From: Bartonella sp. M0283
GTDB taxonomy: Bacteria > Pseudomonadota > Alphaproteobacteria > Rhizobiales > Rhizobiaceae
DNA length: 64,000 nt
NCBI RefSeq assembly: GCF_016100455.1
Contig: NZ_JACFSK010000001.1
Coordinates: 1,364,001-1,428,000, forward strand
Direction of reading: 5' to 3'
A program made the translations under genes and the position numbers. The notes under the pieces were generated by a model. The model saw nothing but the letters and a program-made list of their open reading frames with translations. It did no database searches and was not told the DNA's origin. Shown here piece by piece: positions 53,302 to 63,534 of this stretch. Each line of letters opens with the position of its first letter. Position 1 is the first letter of the stretch.

Positions 53302-53882
53302 TATGTCTGAGAGCACGTGCAACCTTTTTTTTGCTAAAAAACTTGCAAACATTGTTTCAAGACATTGATTGCAATGCACTATCAAGGCGCCTTTGTTAAT
53401 GAGGTTATTTTTACGAAACCGAATTTTTCAGGAAATGAAAGTTCTAGCTTATTAAACCCGTTCACTATCGATCTTTCCAGTCGGGTCATTGACAGCAATT
53501 CGAAAAAACAACGAAGCAGAAAACTGCCCCGGCTCCCGATTTTTACTTTGGCCTTTCCATTCTATTCCGGATGTTCTGGCAATAAATTCAAGACTATATT
53601 GCTATTTTCGGGTTTAAAAAATTTTCTTGTAAAATTAATGTCTATTCCAATTTTTTTGATTGGCATATTTTCAAATTTACTAGACAAATTATTCTATTCC
53701 GTTTTCCATAATGATTTAGTGCCATAAAGATTTAATGATTGTATTTTTTCGAATTTGTGAACTTGATTGCAACTGCGCTAGTGATTTGACGAGAGAATGT
53801 TCACACTGAAGTTTGCTGTCAAGTTTGACCGGATGTTCATAAGCCGGATATTTATAAGGCCATATGTTCACAGGAAAAGCCG
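53302..53882. other. intergenic stretch with a doubtful open frame
   Basis: About 580 bases upstream of the MBL hydrolase gene. A 120-codon frame at 53365-53727 has no ribosome-binding site, a Ser/Lys-rich start and a Phe/Leu/Ile-rich end and looks like chance reading of AT-rich DNA or a decayed gene. I see no RNA gene; the right end holds AGGAAA, the ribosome-binding site of the next gene. Confidence 0.4.
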
Positions 53883-54788
53883 ATGTCGATAAGTTTTAAC
53901 GAAGAGTTCTCTCCGAATTACGGGCACGCGGTGTTGCTTCAAAATAATGTCAGGCGACTGACAGCCCATAATCCGTCTCCGTTTACCTTTACCGGTACGA
54001 ATAGTTATATCCTTGGAAATGAAGAACTGGCGATTATCGACCCCGGTCCCGATGATGAAGAACAATTGGCAACCTTGCTTCGTGTCATTGATGGTCGCCC
54101 TCTCAATTACATTTTTATTACCCATAGCCATAGTGATCATAGCGGAATAGCAAAACGATTGAGCAAGCTGACAGGCGGCGCAATTGTTGCAGAAGGTGGT
54201 TATCGTCCGGCATCCACTCAAGTTTCAGACCCTGCAATGACTGTTGATGCGAGTTGCGACAAAAACTTCACCCCCGATATCTTTCTTGGAGATGGTGAAT
54301 CAATCAAAGGAGATGGGTGGGAACTTACGTCTATTACAACACCTGGCCACATGGCCAATCATACAGCCTATGCACTGGAAAAAACCGGTATAGTTTTTAC
54401 CGGCGATCATGTTATGGCGTGGTCGACGACACTCGTTGCACCGCCTGATGGTTCAATGAAAGATTATATGGAATCACTTGATAAGCTCGCCCGACGTGAA
54501 GACAAAATTTACCTGCCCGGTCATGGAGGAGCCGTTACCAACCCGAAGACTTATGTTCGTGCCATTATTGCGCACAGGAAAATGCGTGAACGCGCAATTC
54601 TAGAACGACTGACCATTGGTGACCGCACGATTGAGCAGATTGTCAGCGCGATTTACCGCAAGCTCGACCAGCGTCTTCTCAAAGCAGCAACGCTTTCGGT
54701 ACTTGCCCATTTGGAGTTTTTAGTCACGAGAGGAATTGTCAAAGTTGAAGGGAGAATAGCGCTTCAAAGCTGTTATTCTTTGTCCTGA
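53883..54788 (+). CDS. metallo-beta-lactamase-fold hydrolase
   Basis: A 301-residue MBL-fold hydrolase with the zinc motif HSHSDH (His81, His83, Asp85, His86), TTPGHMANH, FTGDHVMAW and PGHGG in order, and a C-terminal winged-helix-like tail (LDQRLLKAATLSVLAHLEFLVTRG) as in the LACTB2/glyoxalase-like branch. The substrate is unknown; RNase or thioester hydrolase activity has been seen in relatives. Its stop overlaps the stop of the convergent gene by 16 bases. Confidence 0.85.
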   Translation: MSISFNEEFSPNYGHAVLLQNNVRRLTAHNPSPFTFTGTNSYILGNEELAIIDPGPDDEEQLATLLRVIDGRPLNYIFITHSHSDHSGIAKRLSKLTGGAIVAEGGYRPASTQVSDPAMTVDASCDKNFTPDIFLGDGESIKGDGWELTSITTPGHMANHTAYALEKTGIVFTGDHVMAWSTTLVAPPDGSMKDYMESLDKLARREDKIYLPGHGGAVTNPKTYVRAIIAHRKMRERAILERLTIGDRTIEQIVSAIYRKLDQRLLKAATLSVLAHLEFLVTRGIVKVEGRIALQSCYSLS

Positions 54789-55558
54789 TCAACCGGCGTC
54801 GAGAGCATCTCTGTGTCCAGTGCATCCATAAATGTAAGAATGAAAGCAGCATTTACCCCGAGATCACGCGATAAATATCGGGAGGCGGAACGCATATCCA
54901 CGAAAGTTGTATCTCCTTCATCGGTCAATCTGATAACGATGTCCGATGCAAACCCCAGATAAAAAGTTTTTGCTTCCGTTTCTATAAAAAGTTGTTCATC
55001 TTCGCCATCGACACCCCGTTGAGCCTTGATCAGCCACCCCTCAGTATCAAGAACATTGCGTACAGATTTCAAAATACGATCGGGAGAGCCGTCATAACGA
55101 CGGCCAGAAAGTTCCGGCCATTCTTTCAATTGCAAATGAGCCTGATCGGACAAGTCAACAGCAACAGGTAAAGCATCAACCGGTCTTGTCCCTGTAATGA
55201 AACGTGGTGGTGTATCGGTATCAGTCGAAATATCGGCAAGCGGCGGCATGACAGACCACATTAACAGAAAAGCCGCAATTGGTGTCAGCGTTATGAACGA
55301 ATAGACAATTCCTTTTAAGGATTTTAGCCCGCCACGATCACCATTTTTCCAAAGGTCAAAAAGACCTTTTAACGCCAAAGCCAATGCTGTCAGGGCAAAC
55401 ACTCCGGCCAATGCTGAAAGAATGAGGAATACATTCGTGCGGATAAATGAAAACCGGTGCAGAAGACTCGAAATGATAAGTAGCAAAAGACTTAAGCCAC
55501 CAAAACGAGGCGACCATGAAGCAGCATATGATGTCAAGCGAACGTATTTTTTTCTCAT
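54773..55558 (-). CDS. DUF1499 family membrane protein
   Basis: A 261-residue protein with three or so membrane helices in the first 110 residues and a DUF1499 domain in the C-terminal half (WPELSGRRYDGSPDRILKSV, YLGFASDIVIRLTDEGDTTFVDMRSASRYLSRDLGVNA). The DUF1499 domain has no assigned activity. The ATG at 55558 overlaps the stop of the deacetylase gene by ATGA, giving tight coupling. Confidence 0.82.
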   Translation of the reverse strand: MRKKYVRLTSYAASWSPRFGGLSLLLLIISSLLHRFSFIRTNVFLILSALAGVFALTALALALKGLFDLWKNGDRGGLKSLKGIVYSFITLTPIAAFLLMWSVMPPLADISTDTDTPPRFITGTRPVDALPVAVDLSDQAHLQLKEWPELSGRRYDGSPDRILKSVRNVLDTEGWLIKAQRGVDGEDEQLFIETEAKTFYLGFASDIVIRLTDEGDTTFVDMRSASRYLSRDLGVNAAFILTFMDALDTEMLSTPVDQDKE

Positions 55559-56352
55559 TGTCCAACAACTGTTTTCTGCAATGCGTCGGTTTGTTTCAAC
55601 ACATTGCAATCCTCAAGGCTCGCCTGTCTATTCACCGGTTTTATTGCATCTGACAATCTTACAAATTTGAAGCCCCTTTTCTGAAGCTCCAGAATACCAG
55701 TTGCAACACCCTGCCCCGATGCGCGTTTGGGTTGGTTCATATGGGCGATAATGACATCCCCATTCTTAGCAGATGAAATACGTGCGGCAACAGTTTTTGC
55801 CGGTAGTGATGCGCCCATATCGGCATTCAAAGAAAAACCGCCTATCTCATAGCCCATGTCATGAACAAGTTTGATTGCATCTTTTGAATAACGTGCAGAT
55901 GCATCACGATACCAGTTAGGCTTCGGAAAACCGGCCGCTACCAAGCTTTCTTCGCCGCCTTTGACCTCTTCACACACCGCCTTGAGATTGCCAGCCGTCT
56001 TCAAGCCGTAAATATCGGGCTGGTTATCAATAGCGGGAATATGATTTTTGCCATGATTTTCCAGTTCGAACAGTTCAGGATGCGCCTTGATGACTTCGAC
56101 CGTTTGCTTGTTGCGTTGCAGCCAGCGGGCCGTAACAAATAAGGTGGCTTTAATCTGATGGGAAACAAGAGTGTCGAAAATGCGATGATCAATATCACCC
56201 ATACATAAATCAAGTGTCAAAGCAACTTGCGGACTCGATGCTTCACCTTTTTCTATATGCAATGATGGTTCGCTCGTACCGGCCAGACTTATAGCCGGTA
56301 CGCACAGACTTATGATACCGGCAAAAATGCACCGGTGAATATATTGCAACAT
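55555..56352 (-). CDS. exported polysaccharide deacetylase (NodB-like)
   Basis: A 265-residue protein with a signal peptide (ending near ISLAG) and a NodB-type fold: LTLDLCMGDID with the first metal/catalytic acid, NHGKNH with the histidine pair, WYRDASARYS and a late IAHMNQP histidine. It should remove acetyl groups from a cell-wall or surface polysaccharide. The ATG at 56352 has GTAGG upstream. It lies eight bases after ppdK. Confidence 0.82.
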   Translation of the reverse strand: MLQYIHRCIFAGIISLCVPAISLAGTSEPSLHIEKGEASSPQVALTLDLCMGDIDHRIFDTLVSHQIKATLFVTARWLQRNKQTVEVIKAHPELFELENHGKNHIPAIDNQPDIYGLKTAGNLKAVCEEVKGGEESLVAAGFPKPNWYRDASARYSKDAIKLVHDMGYEIGGFSLNADMGASLPAKTVAARISSAKNGDVIIAHMNQPKRASGQGVATGILELQKRGFKFVRLSDAIKPVNRQASLEDCNVLKQTDALQKTVVGQ

Positions 56353-56359
56353 CCAATAC

Positions 56360-59026
56360 CTACTTCTGGTGTCTGATTGCCGCTTGTGCTGCGGCAAGCC
56401 TTGCTATTGGCACACGGAATGGCGAGCATGAAACGTAGTTCAATCCATTTTCTTCGCACAAGTCGATTGACGCAGGATCTCCGCCATGTTCGCCACAAAT
56501 GCCGAGTTTGATATCATGCCGTTGGCTTCTTCCCCGCGTTGCTCCTATCTTGACAAGTTCGCCGACACCATCACGATCTATCGAAACAAACGGATCCTGT
56601 TCCAACAAGCCTTTTTTGATATAGGTTGAAAGGAATGGACCAGCGTCATCACGTGAAATGCCGAACGTCGTCTGTGTCAGATCATTGGTACCGAAAGAGA
56701 AAAACTCGGCCGATTTGGCAATCTCGGCAGCACAGATTGCAGCTCTCGGCAATTCTATCATGGTTCCAACCAGATATTTTATGGTTACGCCATGTTCTTT
56801 CATGACTGCTTTGGCTGTTTCATCAATGCGTTCCTTGACGTAATCGAGTTCCGCTTTGAGTGCTACCAATGGCACCATGATTTCAGGTATAACTGTTTCT
56901 TTTGTTGCTTTTGCTGCTTCTATCGCAGCTTCAAAAATCGCCCGAGCCTGCATTTCGGCAATTTCAGGATAAGTAATTGCCAGGCGACAACCGCGTAGCC
57001 CAAGCATCGGATTAAATTCGTGAAGTTCGGCGGCTCTCTCTTTGATTACCTCGGCCGGAATTGACATTGCTTTGGCGACTTCGGCAACCTCGACATCCGT
57101 TTTTGGCAAGAATTCATGAAGCGGGGGATCCAACAGTCTTATTGTCACAGGAAGACCATGCATGATTTCGAACAATTCGACAAAGTCCGAACGCTGCATA
57201 GGTAAAAGTTTTGCCAATGCTTTACGACGCCCTTGTTCGTCATTGGCTAAAATCATTTCACGCATTGAAATGATACGGTCTCCAGCAAAAAACATATGTT
57301 CGGTACGGCAAAGCCCGATACCTTCTGCCCCGAACGAGCGAGCCATTCGCGCGTCTTGCGGTGTTTCGGCATTTGCGCAAACATGCATACGCCGTTTTTC
57401 ATCGGCCCAAGACATGAGTTTGGCAAAATCACCCGACATTTTCGGTTGCAACATAGCAACTTTGCCTTTGTAAATTTCGCCATTCCCGCCGTCGATTGTT
57501 ATAATATCTCCTCTATGGAAGGTTTCACCACCTGCTTTCAGTGTGCCTGCGCGGTAATCGATATGGATGGTTCCTGCACCCGAAACACAAGGTTTTCCCA
57601 TTCCACGGGCAACAACAGCGGCATGGCTCGTCATACCGCCACGTGTCGTCAAAACACCTTCTGCCACATGCATACCGTTAATGTCTTCCGGGCTTGTTTC
57701 CACCCTGACCAAAACGACCTTATGTCCTTCTTTGGTCGCATTTTCTGCTTCCTCGGATGAAAAAACAATTTCACCGGTAGCGGCCCCCGGAGAAGCCGGA
57801 AGACCTGTTCCCAAGACTATTTTTTTAGCTTTGGGGTCAAGTGTCGGATGGAGAAGCTGGTCAAGTGACTTCGGATCAATGCGCGCAATCGCTTCGGTGC
57901 GGTCAATCAGCCCTTCCTCTACCATATCGACAGCCATTTTGAGTGCGGCGCGCGCTGTACGTTTACCGATACGGGTTTGCAACATCCACAATTTACCCTT
58001 TTCAATGGTAAATTCCATGTCTTGCATGTCGCGATAATGTTTTTCGAGTTTATGGGCAATATCGTTGAAAGCAGCAAAGGCTTGCGGCAAAGTCTTTTCG
58101 AGCGACGGCTTGTCGGAACCAGCAGCAATACGTGCAGCTTCGGTTATATTCTGTGGTGTTCTGATACCGGCGACAACATCTTCTCCTTGTGCATTGACAA
58201 GAAATTCTCCGAAAAGTGCGTTTTCACCTGTTGACGGGTTGCGGGTAAAAGCAACACCTGTCGCCGAGTCGTCCCCCATATTGCCGAATACCATCGCCTG
58301 AACATTCACGGCTGTGCCCCAGCTTTCAGGAATATCATGAAGTTCGCGATAAGTAACAGCTCGTGGTGTCATCCAGCTCAGGAAAACGGCGCTAATTGCT
58401 CCCCAGAGCTGTTTCTCGGGGTCTTGAGGAAATGGCTCTCCCATTTCTTTTTCGACACATTCCTTATAGGAAACGATGACATCCTGCCAATCTTTGGCTG
58501 TCATCTCGGTATCGACCTCATAACCGTGACGAGCTTTGGCATCATCAATAATTTCTTCAAATAATGCGCCATCAAGTCCGAGCACAACATTTGAATACAT
58601 CTGGATAAAACGGCGATAGCTATCATAAGCAAAACGTTCATCTCCCGTTTCTCTTGCAATTGCTTTGACCGTTTCATCATTGAGACCGAGGTTTAACACG
58701 GTATCCATCATACCGGGCATGGAAGCACGAGCACCAGAACGCACCGAAACCAGTAAAGGCTTGTCTTTGTCGCCGAAGCGGCGCCCTGTCAGTTTACCAA
58801 CCTCTGCAAGGCACTTTTGAACAGTTTCATCGAGTTTTTCCGGATAGGTCTTATTGTTATTATAAAAATAGGTGCAGACTTCTGTGGTAATTGTAAAACC
58901 GGGAGGAACGGGCAATCCCAGATTGCTCATTTCTGCCAAATTTGCGCCTTTACCGCCCAAAAGATTGCGTTCCGATGCCGCCCCGTCAGCCTTTCCATTA
59001 CCAAAGCTGTAAACCCATTTTGTCAT
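56360..59026 (-). CDS. ppdK: pyruvate, phosphate dikinase
   Basis: An 888-residue enzyme interconverting pyruvate, ATP and phosphate with phosphoenolpyruvate, AMP and PPi. It has the N-terminal ATP-grasp region (LGGKGANLAEM, LVSVRSGARASMPGMMDTVLNLG), the swivelling phosphohistidine His468 in GGMTSHAAVVARGMGKPC, and the C-terminal PEP barrel with EGIGLCRTEHMF and CGEHGGDP. Length is normal. The ATG 59026 is used although GGAGGA lies twelve bases upstream; a TTG at 59035 is closer. Confidence 0.96.
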   Translation of the reverse strand: MTKWVYSFGNGKADGAASERNLLGGKGANLAEMSNLGLPVPPGFTITTEVCTYFYNNNKTYPEKLDETVQKCLAEVGKLTGRRFGDKDKPLLVSVRSGARASMPGMMDTVLNLGLNDETVKAIARETGDERFAYDSYRRFIQMYSNVVLGLDGALFEEIIDDAKARHGYEVDTEMTAKDWQDVIVSYKECVEKEMGEPFPQDPEKQLWGAISAVFLSWMTPRAVTYRELHDIPESWGTAVNVQAMVFGNMGDDSATGVAFTRNPSTGENALFGEFLVNAQGEDVVAGIRTPQNITEAARIAAGSDKPSLEKTLPQAFAAFNDIAHKLEKHYRDMQDMEFTIEKGKLWMLQTRIGKRTARAALKMAVDMVEEGLIDRTEAIARIDPKSLDQLLHPTLDPKAKKIVLGTGLPASPGAATGEIVFSSEEAENATKEGHKVVLVRVETSPEDINGMHVAEGVLTTRGGMTSHAAVVARGMGKPCVSGAGTIHIDYRAGTLKAGGETFHRGDIITIDGGNGEIYKGKVAMLQPKMSGDFAKLMSWADEKRRMHVCANAETPQDARMARSFGAEGIGLCRTEHMFFAGDRIISMREMILANDEQGRRKALAKLLPMQRSDFVELFEIMHGLPVTIRLLDPPLHEFLPKTDVEVAEVAKAMSIPAEVIKERAAELHEFNPMLGLRGCRLAITYPEIAEMQARAIFEAAIEAAKATKETVIPEIMVPLVALKAELDYVKERIDETAKAVMKEHGVTIKYLVGTMIELPRAAICAAEIAKSAEFFSFGTNDLTQTTFGISRDDAGPFLSTYIKKGLLEQDPFVSIDRDGVGELVKIGATRGRSQRHDIKLGICGEHGGDPASIDLCEENGLNYVSCSPFRVPIARLAAAQAAIRHQK

Positions 59027-59216
59027 TTTAAACAAATATCCTCCGATTGATTTGAATGTCTAATATTCAAATATGAAATTCGTGCTTCCCCACAAAGAAG
59101 AAATACAGTTTTCAACTTTCGTCCCTAGCTTAAATGACATTTAGTCTAATACCAACATCAATTTTTTTTACAATTCAACCAAATCGATTGAATAACAAAA
59201 GCTTGACTGTAGAATA

Positions 59217-62200
59217 TTAACTGACATCACGCATTTTTTCTGCAGTTTGCAAATCAACGGATACAAGCTGCGAAACTCCCTGTTCGCCCATTGTCACGCC
59301 GAACAGACGATTCATCCGCGCCATCGTAATCGGGTTATGTGTAATGACGACAAAACGCGTTTCAGTCGATTTCGCCATTTCCTCCATCAAATTGCAATAA
59401 CGTTCGACATTGTGATCGTCGAGCGGTGCGTCAACCTCGTCAAGGACACAAATCGGTGCGGGACTGGTCAGAAATACAGCAAAAATCAAAGCCATAGCCG
59501 TCAAGGCTTGTTCACCCCCGGACAATAATGTCATGGTTTGCGGTTTTTTCCCCGGAGGGCGTGCCAAAATCTCCACACCGGCATCCAGCGGGTCATCCGA
59601 CTCGATCAGTTGCAGCTCGGCCGTACCACCACCAAAAAGATGGTGATAGAGACGCTGGAACTCTTCATTTACTCTGGTAAAGGCCGAAAGCAGACGTTCC
59701 CGTCCTTCGCGATTGAGATTGACAATTGCAAGCCGTAACTTTTTGATTGCCTCAACCACATCGTCGCGTTCATCGGTAATGGAATCAAATCGCGAACGCA
59801 GCTCTTTTTCTTCCTCGTCGGCACGCAGATTGACTGCTCCCAATCGTTCGCGTTCGATACGCAATCGCTCGAGTTTATGGTCAAGCGTTTCAATGTCAGG
59901 CATTTCTCCTTCCAGAGAAAACCCCGCCAGACGGAGTGTTTCATGTGGTGGGCAGTTCAAAGCTTCGCTAATTCTTGCTTCAATATCTTTGCGGCGATCA
60001 ACTGCTGCATTAAGCCGCTCTTCGGCGCGCGCACGTTCTTCGCGGCTTGAAGACAATTTGGCAAAGGCTTCCGAAGTTTGTTTATCAAGTGTTGTCTGGA
60101 TCGCCTCCGCCTCTGCCAAGCGATCCATGATCTCATGTCCACTCTGTTCTGTTTTAGCAATCACATCAAGCAGTTTTTGACGCTTTTCCTCTATTCCCTC
60201 CGGCGTCTCGGCCAATTGTTCCGCTTCAGCCATTGCTTCTTCGCGACGGGCTTTTAAAGACTTTATCTGATTTTTTGCGTTTTCGATGCGGTTCTGCCAG
60301 TTTTTCCGTTCCGAACCGATAATTTCAAGCCTGCGCATACGAGCACTAGCGTTCTGCTTAAAGCTTTGGAGTTTAGCCAATGCTTCCGAAACCATTTTTC
60401 GCTCGGAAGAAATTTTTTCAGAAAAAATTTTCAGTTTTTCTTCAATAGCGGTGATATCGGGCAATTTCTCTTGTTCGCCCGAAACAGCTTCCAGTTTTTT
60501 GGCGTTCTCGGCTTTCTCTTGACCAAGATTTAAAGCGTTATCTTCCAGCGCAGAAAGACGCAAACGATGTTCGGACTGTTCGCGTTCAATTCTCGTATAG
60601 ACCTGTCGGGCTTCCTCACATTTGTCGCGAAAGAAGCGTAATTTCGCCCGTATTTCACGTTCATAGAGCTGTGCATCTCCAGCTTTTTTCGACAATTCAG
60701 CGAGTTTTTCTTCTGCTTTACCCAACGCTGCTTTTGCCTCATCGACAAGATGTGACAAAACTTGAAGTCGATTTTTTTGAGCCAAACGTTGTGCACTTGC
60801 TGTCGGCGCATCGGCTCGAGCTATTAATCCGTCCCAACGCCAGACGGCTCCATGGCGACTTACGAGTTTTTGTCCTATTTTTAATTCCGGCTGTAGCCGT
60901 TCGCCTTCTTCCTCGTCTACAACACCGATCTGGGCAAGTGCTTCAGTCAGTTCCTCCGGAGCTTTTACAAAATCGGCCAATGGTTTGACACCATTTGGAA
61001 GAGCGGGACGATCATATTTGCCTTTATAACCGCTCCAGAAAAGCGGGGCGTCCTCGTCGAGTGATCCTTCAAGGTCGTCCCCCAAGGCTGCCCCCAGCGC
61101 GACTTCCAAACCGTCTTCTACAGTAATTTCATCAACCACTGGCGGAAATTCTCCGCTGATCGAGCTATTGAGGAGTTGTTCGAGAGTACGTGCTTCTGTT
61201 GTGAGGGCATTTAATTGATCGCGACAATCGGAAACCGCTGGACGGGCAGCATTTTCTTCTTCCCGCGCTTTTTCAGTATCAAGTTCGCATGTCTGTAGCA
61301 GTTCTTCATTTTCTGCAAGTTGCGCTTCGGCTTCAGTCAATGCGGCCTGCGCCTCTCTGATCTTGTCTGAAGAATCAAGCTCTGCCTTCAAAATTTCAAT
61401 CTGCTGTTTGACCTCGGCTATCGTTTCGTCAAGCCGCTCGCCGCGTTTTGTAAAGTCGGTGATCTGGTCAAGAATTCTTGCTTTTTTCGCCCTGGCCTCA
61501 GCCTGCACTTTGGTGAGCTCGCCTGCCTCGGCTTCACTATTATTCAATTGGCTCTGTTGCTCTTCATAGAAGACATTAAGCTCTATTTCAGTTTCCTGCT
61601 GGTTTTCCGCCTCAAGCTTCAACGTCTCTTCCTCGTCAACCAGCCTTTCCAGACTTTGTTCATTGTCTTTTGCAAGTTGTTCTTCGCGAGCAATGTCGGA
61701 GTCGAGTTGTTCAAGCCGGCGCATCAAATCCAATTGCCGTTGACGATTACGATTTTTTTCCTCATCAAGTTGTTTCAGTTCAAGGCTCAACCTCTGATGA
61801 GCGGCAGAGGCTCTGGCTGCTTCCTCTCGCAAGGGAGGAAGTTTATTTTTGCTTTCTTCCTGTGCTTTTTCGGCACGCATATGCGCCTGAGCTTTTTCTG
61901 CAACAAGCATCGTCGCACGATTGAGTATCGTCGTTGCTTCGACTTCTTGTGTTTTGTTTTCAGACCAGCGCAGATAGAAGAGTCCGGCTTCAGCCTGCCT
62001 GATTTCTGCCGAAAGAGCTTTGAAGCGATTTGCCTGCCGTGACTGGCGCTTCAAACTTTCAATCCGTGACGAAAGATCTCCTACAACATCTTCAAGCCTA
62101 TCAAGATTGCCTTCTGCCGCCTTTAGGCGCAATTCCGCTTCGTGACGGCGCGAATGAAGGCCCGAAATGCCTGCGGCTTCTTCCAATAAAGCACGGCGCG

Positions 62201-62675
62201 CCTGCGGTTTTGCCTGTATAAGCTCACCGATACGGCCCTGACCGACCATGGAAGGAGAACGCGCACCCGTTGACTGGTCAGCAAACAATAACTGAACATC
62301 TTTCGCCCGCACTTCTTTGCCATTGATCCGGTATACTGAACCTGAATCTCTCTCGATGCGGCGAGAAACCTGTAATTCGTCTGCATCATTAAAAGCCGCA
62401 GGAGCGCTGCGATCGGAATTATCAAGAAACAGTGTGACTTCAGCAAAATTACGGGGCGGGCGTGTTGCAGAACCGGAAAAAATCACGTCATCCATACCGG
62501 AAGCACGCATATTTTTATATGAATTCTCTCCCATGACCCAGCGAAGAGATTCAACAAGGTTCGATTTTCCACATCCGTTAGGGCCGACGACACCTGTTAG
62601 CCCACGTTCTATCACGAATTCCTGGGCTTCAACAAAGGATTTAAAACCGACCAGTCGCAGTTTCGTAAACTGCAT
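59217..62675 (-). CDS. smc: chromosome segregation SMC ATPase
   Basis: A 1152-residue condensin: N-terminal Walker A GPNGCGKSNL (about 32-41), two long coiled-coil arms around a hinge at about 505-640 and a C-terminal LSGGEQALTAMAL signature with Walker B ICVLDEVDAPLDD. It dimerises and organises the chromosome. The ATG follows TAGGTAGG. Neighbours dsbA-like and ppdK are the usual ones in rhizobia. No scpA/scpB is nearby. Confidence 0.97.
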   Translation of the reverse strand: MQFTKLRLVGFKSFVEAQEFVIERGLTGVVGPNGCGKSNLVESLRWVMGENSYKNMRASGMDDVIFSGSATRPPRNFAEVTLFLDNSDRSAPAAFNDADELQVSRRIERDSGSVYRINGKEVRAKDVQLLFADQSTGARSPSMVGQGRIGELIQAKPQARRALLEEAAGISGLHSRRHEAELRLKAAEGNLDRLEDVVGDLSSRIESLKRQSRQANRFKALSAEIRQAEAGLFYLRWSENKTQEVEATTILNRATMLVAEKAQAHMRAEKAQEESKNKLPPLREEAARASAAHQRLSLELKQLDEEKNRNRQRQLDLMRRLEQLDSDIAREEQLAKDNEQSLERLVDEEETLKLEAENQQETEIELNVFYEEQQSQLNNSEAEAGELTKVQAEARAKKARILDQITDFTKRGERLDETIAEVKQQIEILKAELDSSDKIREAQAALTEAEAQLAENEELLQTCELDTEKAREEENAARPAVSDCRDQLNALTTEARTLEQLLNSSISGEFPPVVDEITVEDGLEVALGAALGDDLEGSLDEDAPLFWSGYKGKYDRPALPNGVKPLADFVKAPEELTEALAQIGVVDEEEGERLQPELKIGQKLVSRHGAVWRWDGLIARADAPTASAQRLAQKNRLQVLSHLVDEAKAALGKAEEKLAELSKKAGDAQLYEREIRAKLRFFRDKCEEARQVYTRIEREQSEHRLRLSALEDNALNLGQEKAENAKKLEAVSGEQEKLPDITAIEEKLKIFSEKISSERKMVSEALAKLQSFKQNASARMRRLEIIGSERKNWQNRIENAKNQIKSLKARREEAMAEAEQLAETPEGIEEKRQKLLDVIAKTEQSGHEIMDRLAEAEAIQTTLDKQTSEAFAKLSSSREERARAEERLNAAVDRRKDIEARISEALNCPPHETLRLAGFSLEGEMPDIETLDHKLERLRIERERLGAVNLRADEEEKELRSRFDSITDERDDVVEAIKKLRLAIVNLNREGRERLLSAFTRVNEEFQRLYHHLFGGGTAELQLIESDDPLDAGVEILARPPGKKPQTMTLLSGGEQALTAMALIFAVFLTSPAPICVLDEVDAPLDDHNVERYCNLMEEMAKSTETRFVVITHNPITMARMNRLFGVTMGEQGVSQLVSVDLQTAEKMRDVS

Positions 62676-62694
62676 AAACCTACCTACAAATTAG

Positions 62695-62728
62695 AAAAAG
62701 GATGCAGCTCATCTTCTGCATCCTTTTT
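62695..62728 (-). terminator. intrinsic terminator of the DsbA-like gene
   Basis: AAAAAGGATGCAG (62695-62707) and CTGCATCCTTTTT (62716-62728) make a perfect 13-pair stem with an eight-base loop. On the minus strand it ends in a T-run, 14 bases after the DsbA-like stop and before smc, so smc must also have its own promoter or use read-through. Confidence 0.88.
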
Positions 62729-62741
62729 ATGACATATTTTC

Positions 62742-63434
62742 TTATTTTAGAAAACTATCTATCACAGAAGACATCTCGTCCACAGACAATGCGCCTTCAT
62801 ATTTCTTGCCATTGATAAAAAATGTCGGTGTCGAAGTAACGCCGAATTCTTTTCCACGTTCGAAAGAGCTTTTCACTTCATCCAGAACCGACTGGTTTTT
62901 CAAACAGGCTTCCACGCCATTTTCGTCAAGTCCTGCCAAGGCTGCAATCTTTTTCAAAGGAGGCAATGCATCATCGGCGGCAGCCCATTCCATTTGCCGT
63001 TCAAAAAGAACCTGTATCATCGGAAAATAACGGTCTTCCGGAACACAGCGCGCGAGCATATAGCCGGCCTGTGCCCTTGCATCATAAGCAAATTCCCGAA
63101 ATACCAAACGTGCCTTGCCGGTTTTAATGTATTTGTCACGAATAGACGGCAATGTTTCTCTATAAAAATCTCCACAATGGGAACATGTGAGCGATGCATA
63201 TTCCACAATTGTTACCGGCGCATCAGCATTACCTTCTACCATTTCTTTGCCTTTGCCCGGTTCCAGCAGTTTTGCCATATCAACTGTACCGTTAGACTTG
63301 ACCTCGACTGTTTTGGTTTCCGCAGGTTTATTATCCGCGCCAAAAGAAGGCAAAATAGCAAAACAGGTCGTTGCCGCCAATCCGAAAGCGGCGGCAAAAC
63401 AACGGAGACGTCGACTGTTTTTCGTATTAAGCAT
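62742..63434 (-). CDS. DsbA-family thiol oxidoreductase, exported
   Basis: A 230-residue periplasmic thioredoxin-fold protein with a signal peptide (about 1-33) and the redox site CSHC (Cys84-Cys87) followed by a cis-proline region GVTSTPTFFINGKKYEG. It is of the DsbA_4/BdbD type rather than classical DsbA. The ATG at 63434 with AAAAGG upstream is preferred over an in-frame ATG at 63464. Likely role: disulfide formation or isomerisation in exported proteins. Confidence 0.9.
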   Translation of the reverse strand: MLNTKNSRRLRCFAAAFGLAATTCFAILPSFGADNKPAETKTVEVKSNGTVDMAKLLEPGKGKEMVEGNADAPVTIVEYASLTCSHCGDFYRETLPSIRDKYIKTGKARLVFREFAYDARAQAGYMLARCVPEDRYFPMIQVLFERQMEWAAADDALPPLKKIAALAGLDENGVEACLKNQSVLDEVKSSFERGKEFGVTSTPTFFINGKKYEGALSVDEMSSVIDSFLK

Positions 63435-63534
63435 AATATTACCTTTTCTTTTTATTTCTTTCAAACTTGAAACTCGCTATTTAGAAGGCAAGCTTTATTA
63501 TTTTTATAAGTCATAGACCAATAATTGTCTTGAG

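Noticed and set aside
53365..53727. 120-codon frame in the gap before the MBL gene
   Set aside because: No ribosome-binding site, no recognisable motif and low-complexity composition; kept only as a remark in the gap entry.
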